Part shown: piece by piece, positions 12,489-25,400 of the stretch | Layout: every line of letters begins with the position of its first letter | Numbering within the stretch: the stretch's first letter is position 1 | Source: Hydractinia symbiolongicarpus | Lineage: Eukaryota > Cnidaria > Hydrozoa > Anthoathecata > Hydractiniidae | DNA length: 64,000 nt | Reading direction: 5' to 3' | NCBI RefSeq assembly: GCF_029227915.1 | Contig: NC_079877.1 | Span: 27,243,851 to 27,307,850 of the forward strand | Notes under the pieces: generated by a model | The model's database searches: none | Seen by the model: the letters and a program-made list of their open reading frames with translations, nothing else | Told to the model about the DNA's origin: nothing | Position numbers and translations under genes: made by a program

Positions 12489-13924
12489 CATTCTATTTTC
12501 CTCAATATTTCATTTCTATATTGTATTATTTAACTCTGTATGTCACATCTGGTTACTTCTGTTGTTCATACTACTTTACAAATTGACTCAATGCAAATCT
12601 GATAATTTCGATCGGCTAATTAATTTTCTTAAGATTTCTCGAAATAGGTGGGCTAGTCCAGCATTTTGGTTCTATTGTGCGTTGTTGACATTAAAGGGAA
12701 GATATTCATGTATAATTTATTACGTGCTAAAATATTCAGCTTGAAGATATTGTTTTGGTTCATTATCAGCTTGTAGACTTAGTAAGATGTGAAAAACATA
12801 TTGATTTTTAACTTGTTTTTTTTTTCTACTTGGTTTGAATAAATTCAAGTATAGTGGTGCTGACAGAGTATACATCAGTGTCGTGAGTGTAAGAGGTCTG
12901 TATTAGTTGCAAGAGAGAATAAGATAGAATACAAAAATGTTTATTGTTTGAATCAATAATTAATTTTTATATTTTTATTTAGTTGATGTTGTTGTATCTT
13001 TGAATATATCGTGAAGATTCTAGAACTATTTTATCTGTTTTCTGAACGGTTTTTTATTTTAAACTTTTAGAAAAGTTTGTATTTTATTATTTTCATCATA
13101 TTTAACAAAGCGTAAGAATTTTTTTGGTTTTCTTTTTCTTTTTTCCTATTTTTTTAAAAAAAAGCGCATCGCGAAAAATAAAATTTGTGTTTCGTTGTTT
13201 TGAGTTTTTAAGTATTGTTGGTAACCCAGTGAAAACGACAAAAAAGGTCATTATTTTAGTTCTTTGTGACAACATTTAGGCATTGTGGATGGTAAATCGT
13301 ATTTGGGACAGAAGGATGACTAACTGCTCCGCAACTTAATCACATTTTATATAAAAAATTTATTCCGAACTTAACGCCACTATGTTCGTGAATTTAAAAA
13401 AAGGGGGGGAGTCAAAATTCACCAAAGAAATATTTTCCAAAGGTAGAATTAAAAATAGCAGCGAGTGTCTAATACACTAAACAAATGTAATAGAGATGTA
13501 TTAAATAATAATAATAGTTGAAAACGCCTTATTTAAGTGAGTCAATTGTTGTAAGATATTAACTTTTAACCCCTGCTGTTACAATGTATCACCGTCACTT
13601 ATTGTGGAACTCGCTTTTCGGATTGTTTATTATTTGGGTAACTTACACAAGGGACCGAACTAATGAAATTGTTTTTAAACACAAATAATAAAATCTTTAA
13701 TATCTTAGATATCATATTGAGCTTCCAAATATAAATAAAAATGAAATATAAGTGTTTTAAATATATTTAATATCCATAATTAAACAAGTACTTACCTTGA
13801 GTTTAAAACAATCTTTCTGTTAGGAAATTTTTAAATTTTGCATAGTAGCATTGTATATAATTACTAATCATCGCACGGTACAGAGTAGAATATGGCTTAA
13901 AGGTTCGCAAAATAACTTGATAAA

Positions 13925-14545
13925 ATGTCAGAACTTGAAAAGTATATGTCATATTGTACGAGGTTCATAACTAGTTTATCATTAATGCGAAAAGTTATAA
14001 AAAAAAACGATATACGAAATAAATCTTTACACTTTGTAGTAAATTTCAATTGGAGGCGGGAATAATTGACACATTATTTTGATGAAATAGATAACATTCG
14101 AGAAAGTAAAAAAACAAAGGAAACAAACAATAAAAGTTAATTAACCGTGACTATTACATGATAAATTTAGTTAGTAACGGTTGTTTCTTTATGAAATTTA
14201 GAATTTTGTTTTATAAAACACGGAACATTTTATAGAGATTTGTTATAGCCGTCGTCGAAAAAAATTGTGGAGAATTTAATTGCAATTACATGTGACAGGC
14301 AGACGCACACACGGAAAAATGAAAAAATCTCTGTTTACATATACAATTCTTGACCCCAGAACTCTTAGATATAAACTTTTTAATTTCAAATCGCTCTGCG
14401 GGCGAGAATCGTACATTTAGATCTTTGCTCGTAATTTTTTTGTTTTAATAACTTTCAAAATTATTTTTGAAATTTGAATATTTTTTTATCTCATACCCAG
14501 ACTCCTGAAAATTTAGCGCGTCATATTTTACATGTAACGTCTCTT
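13925..14545. repeat. Dispersed repeat copy A (related to 47095-47500)
   Basis: Shares in order TATTGTACGAGG, ACGATATACGAAATAAATCT, GGAGGCGGGAATAATTGACA followed by CATTATTTTGATGA, a block of AAAAACAAAGGAA plus CAATAAAAGTTAAT, GGTTGTTTCTTT, TATAGCCGTCGTCG and ACTCCTGAAAATTTA with a second copy in the glypican intron. Coding content was not seen. The family is unidentified; the GGCGGGAATAATTGACA block is the best conserved part. Confidence 0.65.
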
Positions 14546-15870
14546 CTCTTACACAATCAGGTTTGATTTTTCGTGCTAAATAATAAACCCAGTTGTGACA
14601 ACACCAATGATCTTTTTTCACTTTTTTTATTAACTTTTTACAATTAGTAAATGTGACATTTTGCAGGAATTACAGCTGCTCTTGTTGCCTTTGCTTCCTT
14701 ATTAACCCAAATATTATGATGCTACTGGTATGTGCATATTTAGCATAATTTATTTTCCCGCCAAAATTTACTTTACATGGTTTTTTTATAGAATGTGGGC
14801 GTCTTACACTTGACCGTTGCGTAGTCCCTTCAATTTGTGAGAAAAAATATTTTACCAAATTTTACCAATTTAACGTGTATCATGAAATTGCACTTGCAAG
14901 GTTTTACTCCTGCAGTTAGCGGAATATTATTTTTGTAGTAACTGAAATCACTAAAAGATGGATTTAGATTTAAGGAGACTTCGGTTTACTATTTATCGTT
15001 ACTCGTTCTCCATGCGATTGGTCGTAAGTAGTGCTCCTCTAACATAATAAAGCCAAGTTAGGTCTTTGAAAATTTTTTTCCATGACTAGAAAGAATCATG
15101 CCTGCATGACGATCATATAACAATTCCCGGTACATCATTTTATTTTAACCTTGTGCCAGTCGTCAGACTCTTCTTAAGCCTTAATGCTTTTTTTGTTAAA
15201 ACCAAGAAATTTGGCTTTAACTATTGCCTTTTGTTGTTGTTTTTTTTTGTTTTTGTTTTTTTATGTAAGTAAGTATGCCAGTAAGTAAGTAACGGGAAGT
15301 TTAAACATCCTCGGATATTCCACCCTAACGGCAGGTTCTCCTTCCCCTTCTACGACAACTATGTTACATTACCCACTAAAGATACGTAAAGCATTGCTAT
15401 AACTTGCTTGCCAGACAAGATCATTCCCGGCTTAATAAAAAAAATGTCCTTAAGTTTGATTGTACGAAAAATTCTGACATGAAATAACATTTCCCCATTT
15501 TTGTTGTGATTTTAAGGAAGAAAATAGAACATTGGTAAAATTTTAGTCTATTGCTCTTCTTCAACTGTTATTTTTATTAAAACAGTGTTATTATGAAAAA
15601 AGTGATCAGGGGGAGTCTAAACATAAAACTTATATAGTTAAGTAATGTATGTAATATATTTTTGATTTGTTATTCAGATAAAAAACTCAATAAAATAACT
15701 AATTTTTTGGAGTTTTGGAAAAAGAATTTAACATGTAGCGAGCAATGATCACGTAAAGCATTATGGGAGCAAAGGTCGATAAAGAAAGGGCTGGCGCTGA
15801 CAAACCGATCAGAAAATTGTCAGCATGGAGGAGGTTGAGCAGCATAAGGTGAAATAATTATTTTTTGAGT

Positions 15871-15949
15871 TATTTGCTTGTTGTTGTTGTTGTTATTTGC
15901 TTGTTGTTGTTGTTGTTATTTGCTTGTTGTTGTTGTTGTTGTTGTTGTT
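15871..15949. repeat. TATTTGC(TTG)n minisatellite
   Basis: Three tandem copies of a unit beginning TATTTGCTTGTTG, each with a variable TTG run; the last has the longest run. Confidence 0.85.
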
Positions 15950-16023
15950 CATGTCTTTCTTGTTTAAACTTTTAGAATTTGCCAAGTTTTTGTACCGTGA
16001 ACTCTATCTTTAACTTAAAAGGA

Positions 16024-16490
16024 AGGAGAATATCTGTTTTAAGTAGGGCATGTGTTTCAGATAGGATATATTTGTTTCTGCTACAGAAGATGTGTTTTAG
16101 AACGGAAATATGTGTATCTGAAAGAGAATATGAGTTTCTGATACGTCATATGTGTTTCAGATAGGTCATATGTGTTTCAGATAGGGGATATGTGTTTTAG
16201 ATAGGAAATTTGTGTCTTAAATAGGATATATATATATATATGTTTCTGATAGAGAATGTGTGTTTCAGGTAGGAAATATGTGTCTAAAATAGGAAATATG
16301 TGTTTCTAATAGAAAAATTGTGTTTCAGATAGGAAATATGTGTCTCAAATAGGAAATATGTGTTTAAGATAGAGAATATGTGTTTCTGATAGGTCATATG
16401 TGCTTCAGGTGGTGAATATGCGTTTCGGATAGAAAATATGCTCAAGTAGGAAATATGTGCTTTTGATAGAGAATGCGTGTTTCAGATCTC
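16024..16490. repeat. Degenerate ~20-bp tandem array
   Basis: About twenty or more copies of a unit close to GGAAATATGTGTTTCAGATA, with variants GTGTCTCAAATA, GTCATATGTGTTTC and GAGAATATGTG. Spacing is irregular (mostly 18-20 bp), with an internal (TA)n at 16228-16240. The short frames in it are repeat translations, not genes. Confidence 0.9.
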
Positions 16491-18456
16491 TCCTGGAAAT
16501 AACCAGTAAGGTTTCATGTAAAGCACTTTTACTTGTACCTGTGAACATTCACAACTTAAATCCCAGATGCTTCATTCCGAATAAGGGACCAATTTTTTTA
16601 TATTTGATAAATATTATGTGAAACAATGGTAAACAAATCGAAATAAATAATTTACTATACTTTTGAATGAGTCATTTATAGTTAATGTGAAAAAAATAAT
16701 AAAAGATAAAATATGTAATATGTAATATACGAAGCATGGTTGAATAATAAAAATTTTAGTGTTGAGTGGCTTGTATGTTTTTAATTGACTTTTACATTTT
16801 GTTTATTATTTTCTCTGGTTACATTTTGTTTTGTTGAGCGTCCCACAAATCTATTTACAATTTTTTTGTATGTTTTTTTTCTAGGATGCTTTTAAAGTAA
16901 AAGAAAAATATTAAAAATGGATAGTCATATATAATTAAAGAAATAAAAGTTTTTTAATAAAACAATGAGGATTTTTTGTGTTTAAAATTAAATAGCGAAA
17001 ACATTAAAAGAAAAGAAAAAAATTATTTTTTTTGTTGATTCTTTCTTTTTCATATAAAGAAAAAAAAATTGAGAGGGAGCAAAGGAAAAAGAACAGAAAT
17101 TCCAAATTGCAAGAAAATGATGTGAGACTTCAGACAAAAGTAAATGCTTTTTTTTCTTACTTCAAACACTTATTATTTTTTCTTCGCATTCCCTTTCAAG
17201 TAACACACTGAATAGATTTTAAAGAAAATACTGTCTTTTCTCAATGTAGTGGCTACAACCGTCCACAAGAATATTTAGACAATGGCACTTCTTTTGTAAT
17301 TTTAGAAAAATTGGCGAACGGCATCAACTAGCAAATCCACAGCCGACAAGGTGTGGAAATGCTACTTTTTTAGATGCGTAGAGTCGCTCCTTTTATCACG
17401 TACCCTTTACGGAATAATCCACGTCAAAATTTAGGAAAAGTATTTACACTGTGGTCAGTATCATTGAGAGTTGGGATCTAGCTAAAATGAGATCTTAAGT
17501 CCTTTGAAATGGTGTGAACAGTATAGAAATGACCATAGAGGTATAAGAGTTCTTTTATACCTCCATGAAATGACCTATATAGTTAATTTTAAGGACGGAT
17601 CTCGAAGTTTGTGTCAACCATATGTCTCAATATATTTTGTGGATGCTTGTAGAAAAAAATATCCTTTTTCACACTATTCCTTACAACTTTTGTAACACAT
17701 CTTAGTCGTTTAAGTCACTTTTAGCTGAAATTCAGCATATGATCGGTGATGCTAATTTTGTTAAATTTTGTAAATTTATTTCTAATTGATGCCTTGGTGA
17801 CATAATGACAGCTTGGATGATGCCATTCATAATAACCCTAATTATTGTCAATTAGACTGGAAAGATATTTTTTTACTCTTTACTGTACCTATTTTTTTCT
17901 AGGTATATTTTATACCAGAGCTTTAATAATACCTGGAGCTCCGGTATAGGGGCACAAATTATCCATATAATTAGAGACATTAACGATTTATAACTCAGCA
18001 TGCAAGCGTTATGTAAAAAGGTGAAAAGCTTTAGTGGTAACAGAACAAAGAAGAAAATTAATTACCTTATCAGTTATACACTCTTTGATTTATTAAGCAA
18101 CGCAAACGTTTGTCAAGTATTCAACGTTGCTCATACCTTTGTAGTTTTACAGACTCGTCTGTTGCTAACTTACTTCTTACTCGTTGCTTGTTGACTACGT
18201 ACTTGGATAGGCTACCTACGTAAATATTTACGTGTTTGCTTGAACAATTAAGCACCAGTCAAAATCAAACTTTTAATTTACATGACTTCTAAAATAAGGA
18301 CAGTTTCAGAAATCATTACTGTTTATGAAATCCCTTTTGTAGTCTTGTTTGTTTGTATTCTTGTTCGTTTGTTTGTTTACTTGTTTGTTTGTTTATTTTT
18401 TTACGTACTTCAGGCTTGCTGTTGTTTACGAAGTGCTTCTGTCCATTTTGAAGGAT

Positions 18457-18931
18457 TTAACCCTTTTCGGTCCGGGGGCGAACTTAAAACTTGCAGCACA
18501 ACTTTGTTTTATTAAGAAGAAGAATTTTGCACAATTTGGACACGTGATTTATCCTATTTCCCGATTTTGTCGGATTATACCCGAAAATCGGAAAGAACCG
18601 AATTTTTGGGCCATTTTTGGCAATTTTTTATGCGATCCACGTAAAGACTGGAAAATATTTTAAATAACTTTTATTTAGCTTTTAGGAACTTCAAACAGAA
18701 TGCAAAAATTCGCTCTGGAACAAAAGTAATTAAATTTTAAGCAGATAATGGCATTTTTAACAAATTTTAAGCTTCTGATGACGTCACAGAAAATGTGCTG
18801 AGCAAGCAAAAATTTATTGCTGCTATTTTGTTCTTTTTATGACTTACTATAAGTGTGCCAAGTTTTATTCAATTTGAACAACCCTATGAAAAGTTATTGA
18901 AGAGGGGGGGCATTCCGCTGCTGTTGTCATA
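18457..18931 (+). mobile_element. Deleted relative of the TTAA-flanked CCCT element
   Basis: Begins TTAA then CCCTTTTCGGTCCGGGGGCG, matching the left end of the intact element at 29836, then jumps to AACTTAAAACTTGCAGCACA, which matches about 30101 of that copy. It follows that copy closely through TGATGACGTCACAGAAAATG and GTGTGCCAAGTTT to GCATTCCGC and then loses the right terminus. It is therefore internally deleted (~240 bp) and 3'-truncated. Confidence 0.75.
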
Positions 18932-19721
18932 CACTATAGCCCTATAGCTTTTCTCTGCATGATCTTTATTTTGCTTCAATGTTACTAGTGCTTAATTTGA
19001 TAATACATCTTACATACAATATGGCGTTTTTTAATCTCCTGCATTTTGTGAAGGCTTTCGAGCGCAATAACCAATATGACCTCATATTTAGATGAAAATC
19101 TTACAATTCTGGACAACTTCGGACAAGACAATAAAGTTTAAAAATACATAAAATGGATGCATGAAGGAAGTACACCATCTTGTTTCACGTTTGTGTTATT
19201 ACACACATTTATGCACTACGAACGTTTCGCGAAGATCTTTCCGCGAAATTTTTCCCCAAAAACGCAAAAGCGTTTCTTAAAAATTTCGTGTTTTTTTCTC
19301 AAAACGCGAAAGTTTCTGCTCGCGTTAGTTTCTGCTCTTCAATTAACATATTTGGAATCCAAGATTTTTAATATTAAATTTTAATAACTTCTTTTTACCT
19401 GAGTATTAAGACGTCCGAAATGTACGATTTCTTTATTTTCTTATTGTCCACTTCTTAATCTTTTAAAACAGTGTTCACCTCTATATAGCTATTTTATACT
19501 GTATAACAAGAACGAGCACTACATTCAAGCTGACTATTGGTGTAAAAGTATTCAGGACTGGAATTTGAGAAAGGTAGCTAAGTTTTATTCCTATGTTTTT
19601 CCCAAGTGCAGCCTCAAAGAAGTTCCAATTAAAACTTTTAATCAATTCAGAAATATTTTGCTTCCACTATCATTTCTCATGCAGCAACGGAAGATTCTGT
19701 CCAATTAAAAGTACAGAAAAT

Positions 19722-19940
19722 ACCAATCTTGTCCCCAACGTTTTTAAGTTTCCCTTTTTGGGGAGGACCCGACGTGAATACTTTTTTGATGCTTAGAACC
19801 CTTTGTTTTATAATACCCAGCTGACCGTTCCTGTCCCCAGAGCTTTCAGAGTTGCCAGAAATTGTAACCTTTTGGTATAGAAAAATAGTTAAAAAATATT
19901 TTTCCCATTCTCTTGGATATAAAAGGAAGAAATCCCTGGA
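19722..19940. repeat. Possible CAACCTCGT-family inverted-repeat remnant
   Basis: Contains AATCTTGTCCCCAACG, TCCCTTTTTGGGGAGG, CTGTCCCCAGAGCTTTCAG and a distal AAATCCCTGGAAA, variants of the CCTCGTCCCCAGGGCTTT terminus seen at 28874 and 37886. Decayed; boundaries approximate. Confidence 0.35.
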
Positions 19941-20254
19941 AAAAAGAGTGGAATGCAATAATTTTGACGCATTATTTTAATTAGCCGGCTAGTTGAACAG
20001 AATGTGAAACATTCCCAAATTTTCCTTATCTGCTTTAAATTGGAAGCAAACATCGCATAATGCTTTTGAATAAAGTTTTTAAGAAAAAATTAATGGAAAT
20101 TTTTTTAAAGTTCCCAAAAATTCCAGCACACGCAAAAGTAGTAGGGGAAACAATACTTCTATTTTGACCTTTTTAAATTGTTTTCTTTCTTCGCAGGCAG
20201 GCTAACTTGGAAACATTTTCTGAGCAAAGAAATACCAGTAAGGCTTATCTTACA

Positions 20255-20431
20255 CTACAATCCCAGACAAAATATGTCGTCAAAACTCAGAACAAGTACA
20301 CAACTATCATAACATCCCCCCCTCCCCCTATATCAAAGCTTCTTCCGGGCTCACAACACTGTCACAGCACTGATATTGGGGGGAGGGGGGCAAATTCACA
20401 ATTTCGACATATATTTTGTCTGGGATTGTAG
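20255..20431. mobile_element. 177-bp MITE with ~25-bp terminal inverted repeats
   Basis: The left end CTACAATCCCAGACAAAATA (continuing TGTCG) is mirrored at 20405-20431 by CGACATATATTTTGTC followed by TGGGATTGTAG, with a 2-bp insertion in one arm. The interior contains CCCCCCCTCCCCC and its partner GGGGGGAGGGGGG, so most of the element can fold back on itself. No coding capacity; a target-site duplication was not clear. Confidence 0.8.
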
Positions 20432-21433
20432 ACGAGATATTCCGAGTGGAATAAACTTATGAATTTCAATTGGTTGATAGGATTTCTGCCGCTCGAAAGT
20501 AGAATTGTTTTTTATCTTTAGAGACGTCGGAATGTTCTGTCAGCCAATCGTTAGAATCTTTAATTATTTTTAATTTTTTTTCGCACGGAACATTTCGCCT
20601 AGCGACAAATCTGTAGAATTATTTAACACTGAACCAACCTGTAAAAAATCTGTAAAAAACCTGTAGAAAAGAGCCCTGGGATCTAGGTGGACACTTAAAC
20701 CCAAAGGCGAAATTTAAAAACATAATCAATTTTTAAGGGTGGCTTTCCATACAACTTAAAATTTACAACCTCGTACCCAAACTGATAAAGAACATTTAGT
20801 ACAAGAGGTAGAAGAATTCATCAGCTTGTATTTCCATTCCTTTCTTTTTTTAATATGTTTTTACTTATCTTTGTTGTTAGTTATTTGTTCTTATTACCCT
20901 TTTGTCTTGCTTTTACTTAAAAGTCTATGTTTTGTTGTGTTACTTATCGACTTATATTTATGTTAAAATTAATTATTCATCTCCTTTATGCTTAATTCTA
21001 TTTTTTTATTTTTATGCAAAAATAATTGGAACAAAATTGCGTTATATTGAAAACCACACGGTTATTACAAGTACATCTCTAACGAGGCAAAAAATATACT
21101 CTAAATATGTTAGAAATTTTTGCGACCAGCAATTTCTATAAATAGCTTCATCCGCGAAAGTTGATAGATTACGCTTAAATTTGTTTTCACGAATCGATAA
21201 TCATAGTATTAAATGTTACCATAAAAATTAAATCCTTGGTGAATATGAAGGTTATCGCTGGTATCGATGTAAAATTAATTATTACCAAGATTTATTTCGC
21301 AAATTACAAAGGAACTTGCGAAAGTTTTATTTCGTAAATAAACAGTCAATTGGAGAAGATTAAGTAGTTCGGTGTTTCTCTTATCTGTTGATGCGATATT
21401 TTTAATAGTTTCTTTTTGCTAGCACCAGTTATT

Positions 21434-21485
21434 GCTGTTGTTGTTGTTGCTGTTGTTGTTGTTTGTTGTTATTGTTGTGTTGTTA
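21434..21485. repeat. TTG-rich microsatellite upstream of the calcium-sensor gene
   Basis: Imperfect TTG/GTTGCTG run about 55-105 bases before the start codon of the calcium-sensor gene, probably in its intron or promoter. Confidence 0.7.
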
Positions 21486-21540
21486 TGACAACGTATATTA
21501 TTTCTGACACAATTTTCATTAATGTAGGAGAGGTAATCAA

Positions 21541-22423
21541 ATGGGAAAAGTGAACAGCAAACTACCACCTTCAGAATTACGCGATTTATTACTACGGACA
21601 CATTTTACCGAACAAGAATTAAAGGATTGGTATAATGGATTTAAACGAGATTGTCCTGATGGTAGATTAACACTAGAGCAGTTCACAAATATATATAGTG
21701 AATTTTACGGAACAAGTGAAGCAAAAAGATTTGCCGAGCATCTATTTCGTACATTTGATGTGAATCAAGACAACAGAATTGGTAAGGTAATTTACTAGTG
21801 ACAGACTTAAGTATATTATGTTAAAAAAATTTTAGATCTTTGATTGAAAAGCTTTTACTAAAATTTATTTTAATTTTTTTTCCGATCTAAAAAGTTTCAT
21901 CATCTCAAAATCTTTTGTATTCCACGACCCATGTTTTATTTTTTGCTAATTTTTTCTAATTTTTTGTTAATGCTCAGTTTTGCTAGTTTTTGTATTAAAA
22001 ACTTACATGAATCTTTCCCTGCTTTTCTTGCCTGTCGTTCTTTAAAAACTTACGACGAAGAAACATAAATACTACCTCTGTTATAAACACAGTTATCTGT
22101 TACTCCTTTTAGATTTTCGAGAATTCATTTGTTCTCTGTCGATAACAACACGAGGCACATTTGAAGAAAAATTAAGATGGGCGTTTGACGTATACGATAT
22201 AGACGGTAACGGAGCTATAACTAAAAATGAAGTCTTGTGTATAGTAAAGTCTATTAATAAAATGATGGGTTACATTAACGATAGAAATGCGAGTGAGGAA
22301 AAAATATTAACAATTTTTCGTGAGTTTGACACTAACCACGACCAGATGTTGTCATTGGAGGAATTTATAAATGGCGCGAAACAGGATCAAACGTTCGTGC
22401 AGATGTTGCAATGTAACGATTAG
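21541..22423 (+). CDS. Neurocalcin/hippocalcin-type neuronal calcium sensor
   Basis: Two exons, 21541-21781 and 22113-22423, joined in phase 1 (G|AT) to give 183 residues, close to the ~190 usual for the family. The start MGKVNSKL fits the N-myristoylation consensus (Gly2, Ser6). EF1 is the cryptic non-binding type with Cys-Pro (DCPDG). EF2 (DVNQDNRIDFRE) is created exactly by the splice; EF3 (DIDGNGAITKNE) and EF4 (DTNHDQMLSLEE) carry all acidic ligands, with Gly6 replaced by Asn in EF2 and Gln in EF4. Conserved FAEHLFRTFD, REFICSLS and GAKQD blocks match the visinin/neurocalcin/hippocalcin group. Known members are calcium-myristoyl switches acting on membrane guanylate cyclases, receptors or channels. 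An AG at 21526-21527 just before ATG suggests a 5'-UTR intron. Confidence 0.92.
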
Positions 22424-25400
22424 CAGAAATTGTTGTTGGTCGAATTTTTAAATTGAATTAGTTATTTTTTTGAGAAATATTCGTTTAAAAGATATGTTCA
22501 TGGAGACGAGGTTTACGACCCGTGACTGATTCATTTCATGTGACGCGCCCGCGACATGAATATAGTGTAAAGTGTTTTAAGATGTAAATAGAAGTATATG
22601 TAAAATTTATTTAGGGAGATAAATTTTGGGTAACAAAATTTCGTTGTTGCATTGTTATTCAATTCTCCTCATCAGAAATGATTTGAGATGCGTAGAGGGG
22701 GGGGGGGGGGGGTTACGAAGCAAAATGTGAATGACGAATTCTACGGAGAATATCTTTGTGATTTACACGTAAAACGAAAAACGTGTGTCGAATTCAAAAT
22801 ACTGAATGTGAGCACTCTTTTTAGTATTAAAAGCAAAACAGTTATTGTTATTTTGATTTTCTTCCAGTAATAAGTCCTTCTAAGAATAAATGCGTTTAAA
22901 GTTTACAGTAAAATATTTCGCTGCTAAAAAGTAGAAGCTGCTACTTTAAAAGGCAAAGCGAATTTATTGAAGCAAAATCAAAACAAACAAAACTGCGCGT
23001 GCTCAGATACATTTTACCGGCGAATTCACCGTCCGAATCCTCAAGGATCACCTAACTCGCCACCAAAATCTTTGAACTTTCGTGTTGGAGGTGATTTAAA
23101 TTATTTCATTTCGGCATTTAGTTAATTCTTCGAACAGTTCTGCATTCTTCGGGCGAAATGGAACATCTTTTTGATTCTCTTATTCAGACATTTTTATCCT
23201 CGTGTTTAGTAGGTTGAATGCTTGAAATGTGTTAATAGTTTTTTTCAGGGCCTTTTTCGGCTTCTTTGAATTCAGCACATGTTTATCCGATACAATCACG
23301 ACAAATATATGTGTCTGTCTGTAAATGGCAAAATGGACTTACTTTTACCAATTGAGACATTGTCACATTTCACGTGAAATGAATGTCAATAGCATACGTA
23401 AAGTTAACGAAGCCATCGCTTCGGACTTTATAGTTGGAGACAAAAAATATCTTAGAAACGGGTGAAAATAACTGATGTCATCTCCTGCGATAATAACTAG
23501 GGATCAGCTGAGAGTAAAATTGGTCAAATTCTCCAAAGCCAGGCCAATTTATCCAAATTTGAACCAACGAGTTGATGACGTCAGGGAAAAACTTTCAACC
23601 CTAATATCTCTTCTCTAAAAAATAGAAGCAACGACCAAGAAAATTTCTAAATTAAATTGCGGTGTGTCGACATGGCGAACCTTTTCATTAGTTTTTGCGC
23701 CTAAGAAGTGGATTTTTCACGGGTTTATTTGTTGTACGTTGTGTTTGCATTTGTTAGCTACCGTGTAAAAATATACACATTATGCATACATTTTTCAGTA
23801 TACTGTCTGTCTATCAGAGGTCTTAAAATATAACTTAAGGGAAGAAATTATTTGCGGAAGAAATTTGTGCGGAATTTATTTTTGCGGATGAGTGACCCAA
23901 AAATGGCAGGTTTTGCGAAATAATTTTTTGCGAATAGCGACCTCAAAAGAGACATTTTGCAAGATGCAAGAAATTTGGTAAATCGAAATTCGGGAAAAAC
24001 CTAATTTAGTACCTAAGTGTATACAAAACATCCGATTTATGGAATATCATCTCTCTATTTTTCATCAAAATATCAAAAAAAGAATACTAAGCTGTAACAA
24101 ATGTAGGATCAAATATCGTCACTAAAAATATCGAAAATATTTCTACATTTTTACTTCTTCCTTTTTCAACTCCTTCCTTACTTTCATGTTGTAGAGATAA
24201 AGAGGCCTTTAAATGCAAAGCAAAGTCAACAGATCGATTCTTTACGCATAAAGTATTTCGAAAAATTTACGGAATTTATTTTTGCGGATGAAAAATTTCA
24301 CAAGTTTTGCGGCATTTATTTTTGCGGATGCCTAAAATTTCTTTACTTCTGCGGGATTAATTTTTGCGGATGCTGGCAAAATCCGCAAAAATTAATTCCA
24401 CAAAATAAAGTTTTGCAAAAATTTCTTTCCCTTAAGGTAATACTAAACAATAAAATCGTAAGTGTGTTCAGTGAGGAAGCAAAGACAACACGAGGACCTG
24501 ATTTGTTAAAAATGCTATCATAAATAGTCTAAAGGTAATTAATACCTCTAAAAACATTGTTACTTTGTATGAAATAATTTGGTACGTTCTTGTGCAGAAT
24601 TTAGAGGAAAATACAGAGATTGCGGAGTCAAAATATTTCAAAGTTTCTTTTACCAGAAAACTTGATCTAAAAGCAAGGTAAGCGTTTCTACAAAATAAAT
24701 TATGGATATTGAATATTTGTAAGGTACTTTTCTGTCATTTTAAGTTGTATTGGGTCTCAATATGTTACTCAAGATGACTTAAGATGTTGTTTTTGTCCTC
24801 GTTGCTCATAAACTCCCCCCCCCCCACCATAATCTCCACTTTAGTGAAAGTCACTGAAGTCAAAAATTAAGGTTTTGTATCCCTTTAAAAAGGTTAATTT
24901 TAATTGGAAGTACGAGTGGCTATGCTGTAGATGGTAAACTTGACTTGGAAATCAAAACATTTTCTGCCTGAGAAAACAGGAGTCAAAATTGGTGCTTTTA
25001 CGCAAGACTGGTTGAGATATTAATAGGGATAATTTTCTTCATATTTAAAGAACTACAAATTAGAAATTTCATATATATAATACTTTAATATAGAGCTTCA
25101 TAATTTCAAATTATATTGCATAATTTTATGTCAGTTTTTTTATATACTTATATAAAGTAAAATTCTCGAACAATTTGACATGCACATTTTAAGAAACCGG
25201 TGTCACTAAGGCAGGTTTTCCAACAGCCACACAGGGGTCAATTGCTTAAAGATTTTAAGACCCACTGCTTGGTTTTTACTAACCTGATGCATAACCTATT
25301 TCTCAAGCATATATCTAACGAACATTTAGAACAGGCATTCTTCTTAAAGTCAATAAAATTTTCTTTTAGAAATCTAACTAAAAACCCAAGAGATTACATA

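Larger units (their letters stand above)
5815..21540. other. 15.7-kb intergenic region, no convincing gene
   Basis: Only short unstructured frames occur here, none with recognisable domains or matching splice neighbours. Content is AT-rich spacer, tandem arrays (7204, 12120, 15871, 16024), small mobile-element remnants (9445, 10759, 13925, 18457, 20255) and GCGAA-rich segments. The 3' UTR of the MANSC-like gene presumably occupies the first few hundred bases. Confidence 0.6.

Noticed and set aside
12022-12744. Long poly-Ser (+), poly-Lys and poly-Glu (-) reading frames
   Set aside because: They are translations of the TTC/GAA microsatellite; the flanks have no domain or splice support.
15979-16164. 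61-codon frame in the ~20-bp array
   Set aside because: Produced by tandem repeats of ATATGTGTTTC units.
23100-23185. Minus-strand stretch reading KDVPFRPKNAELFEELTKC
   Set aside because: Protein-like, but bounded by stops with no splice-compatible partners; too short to call.
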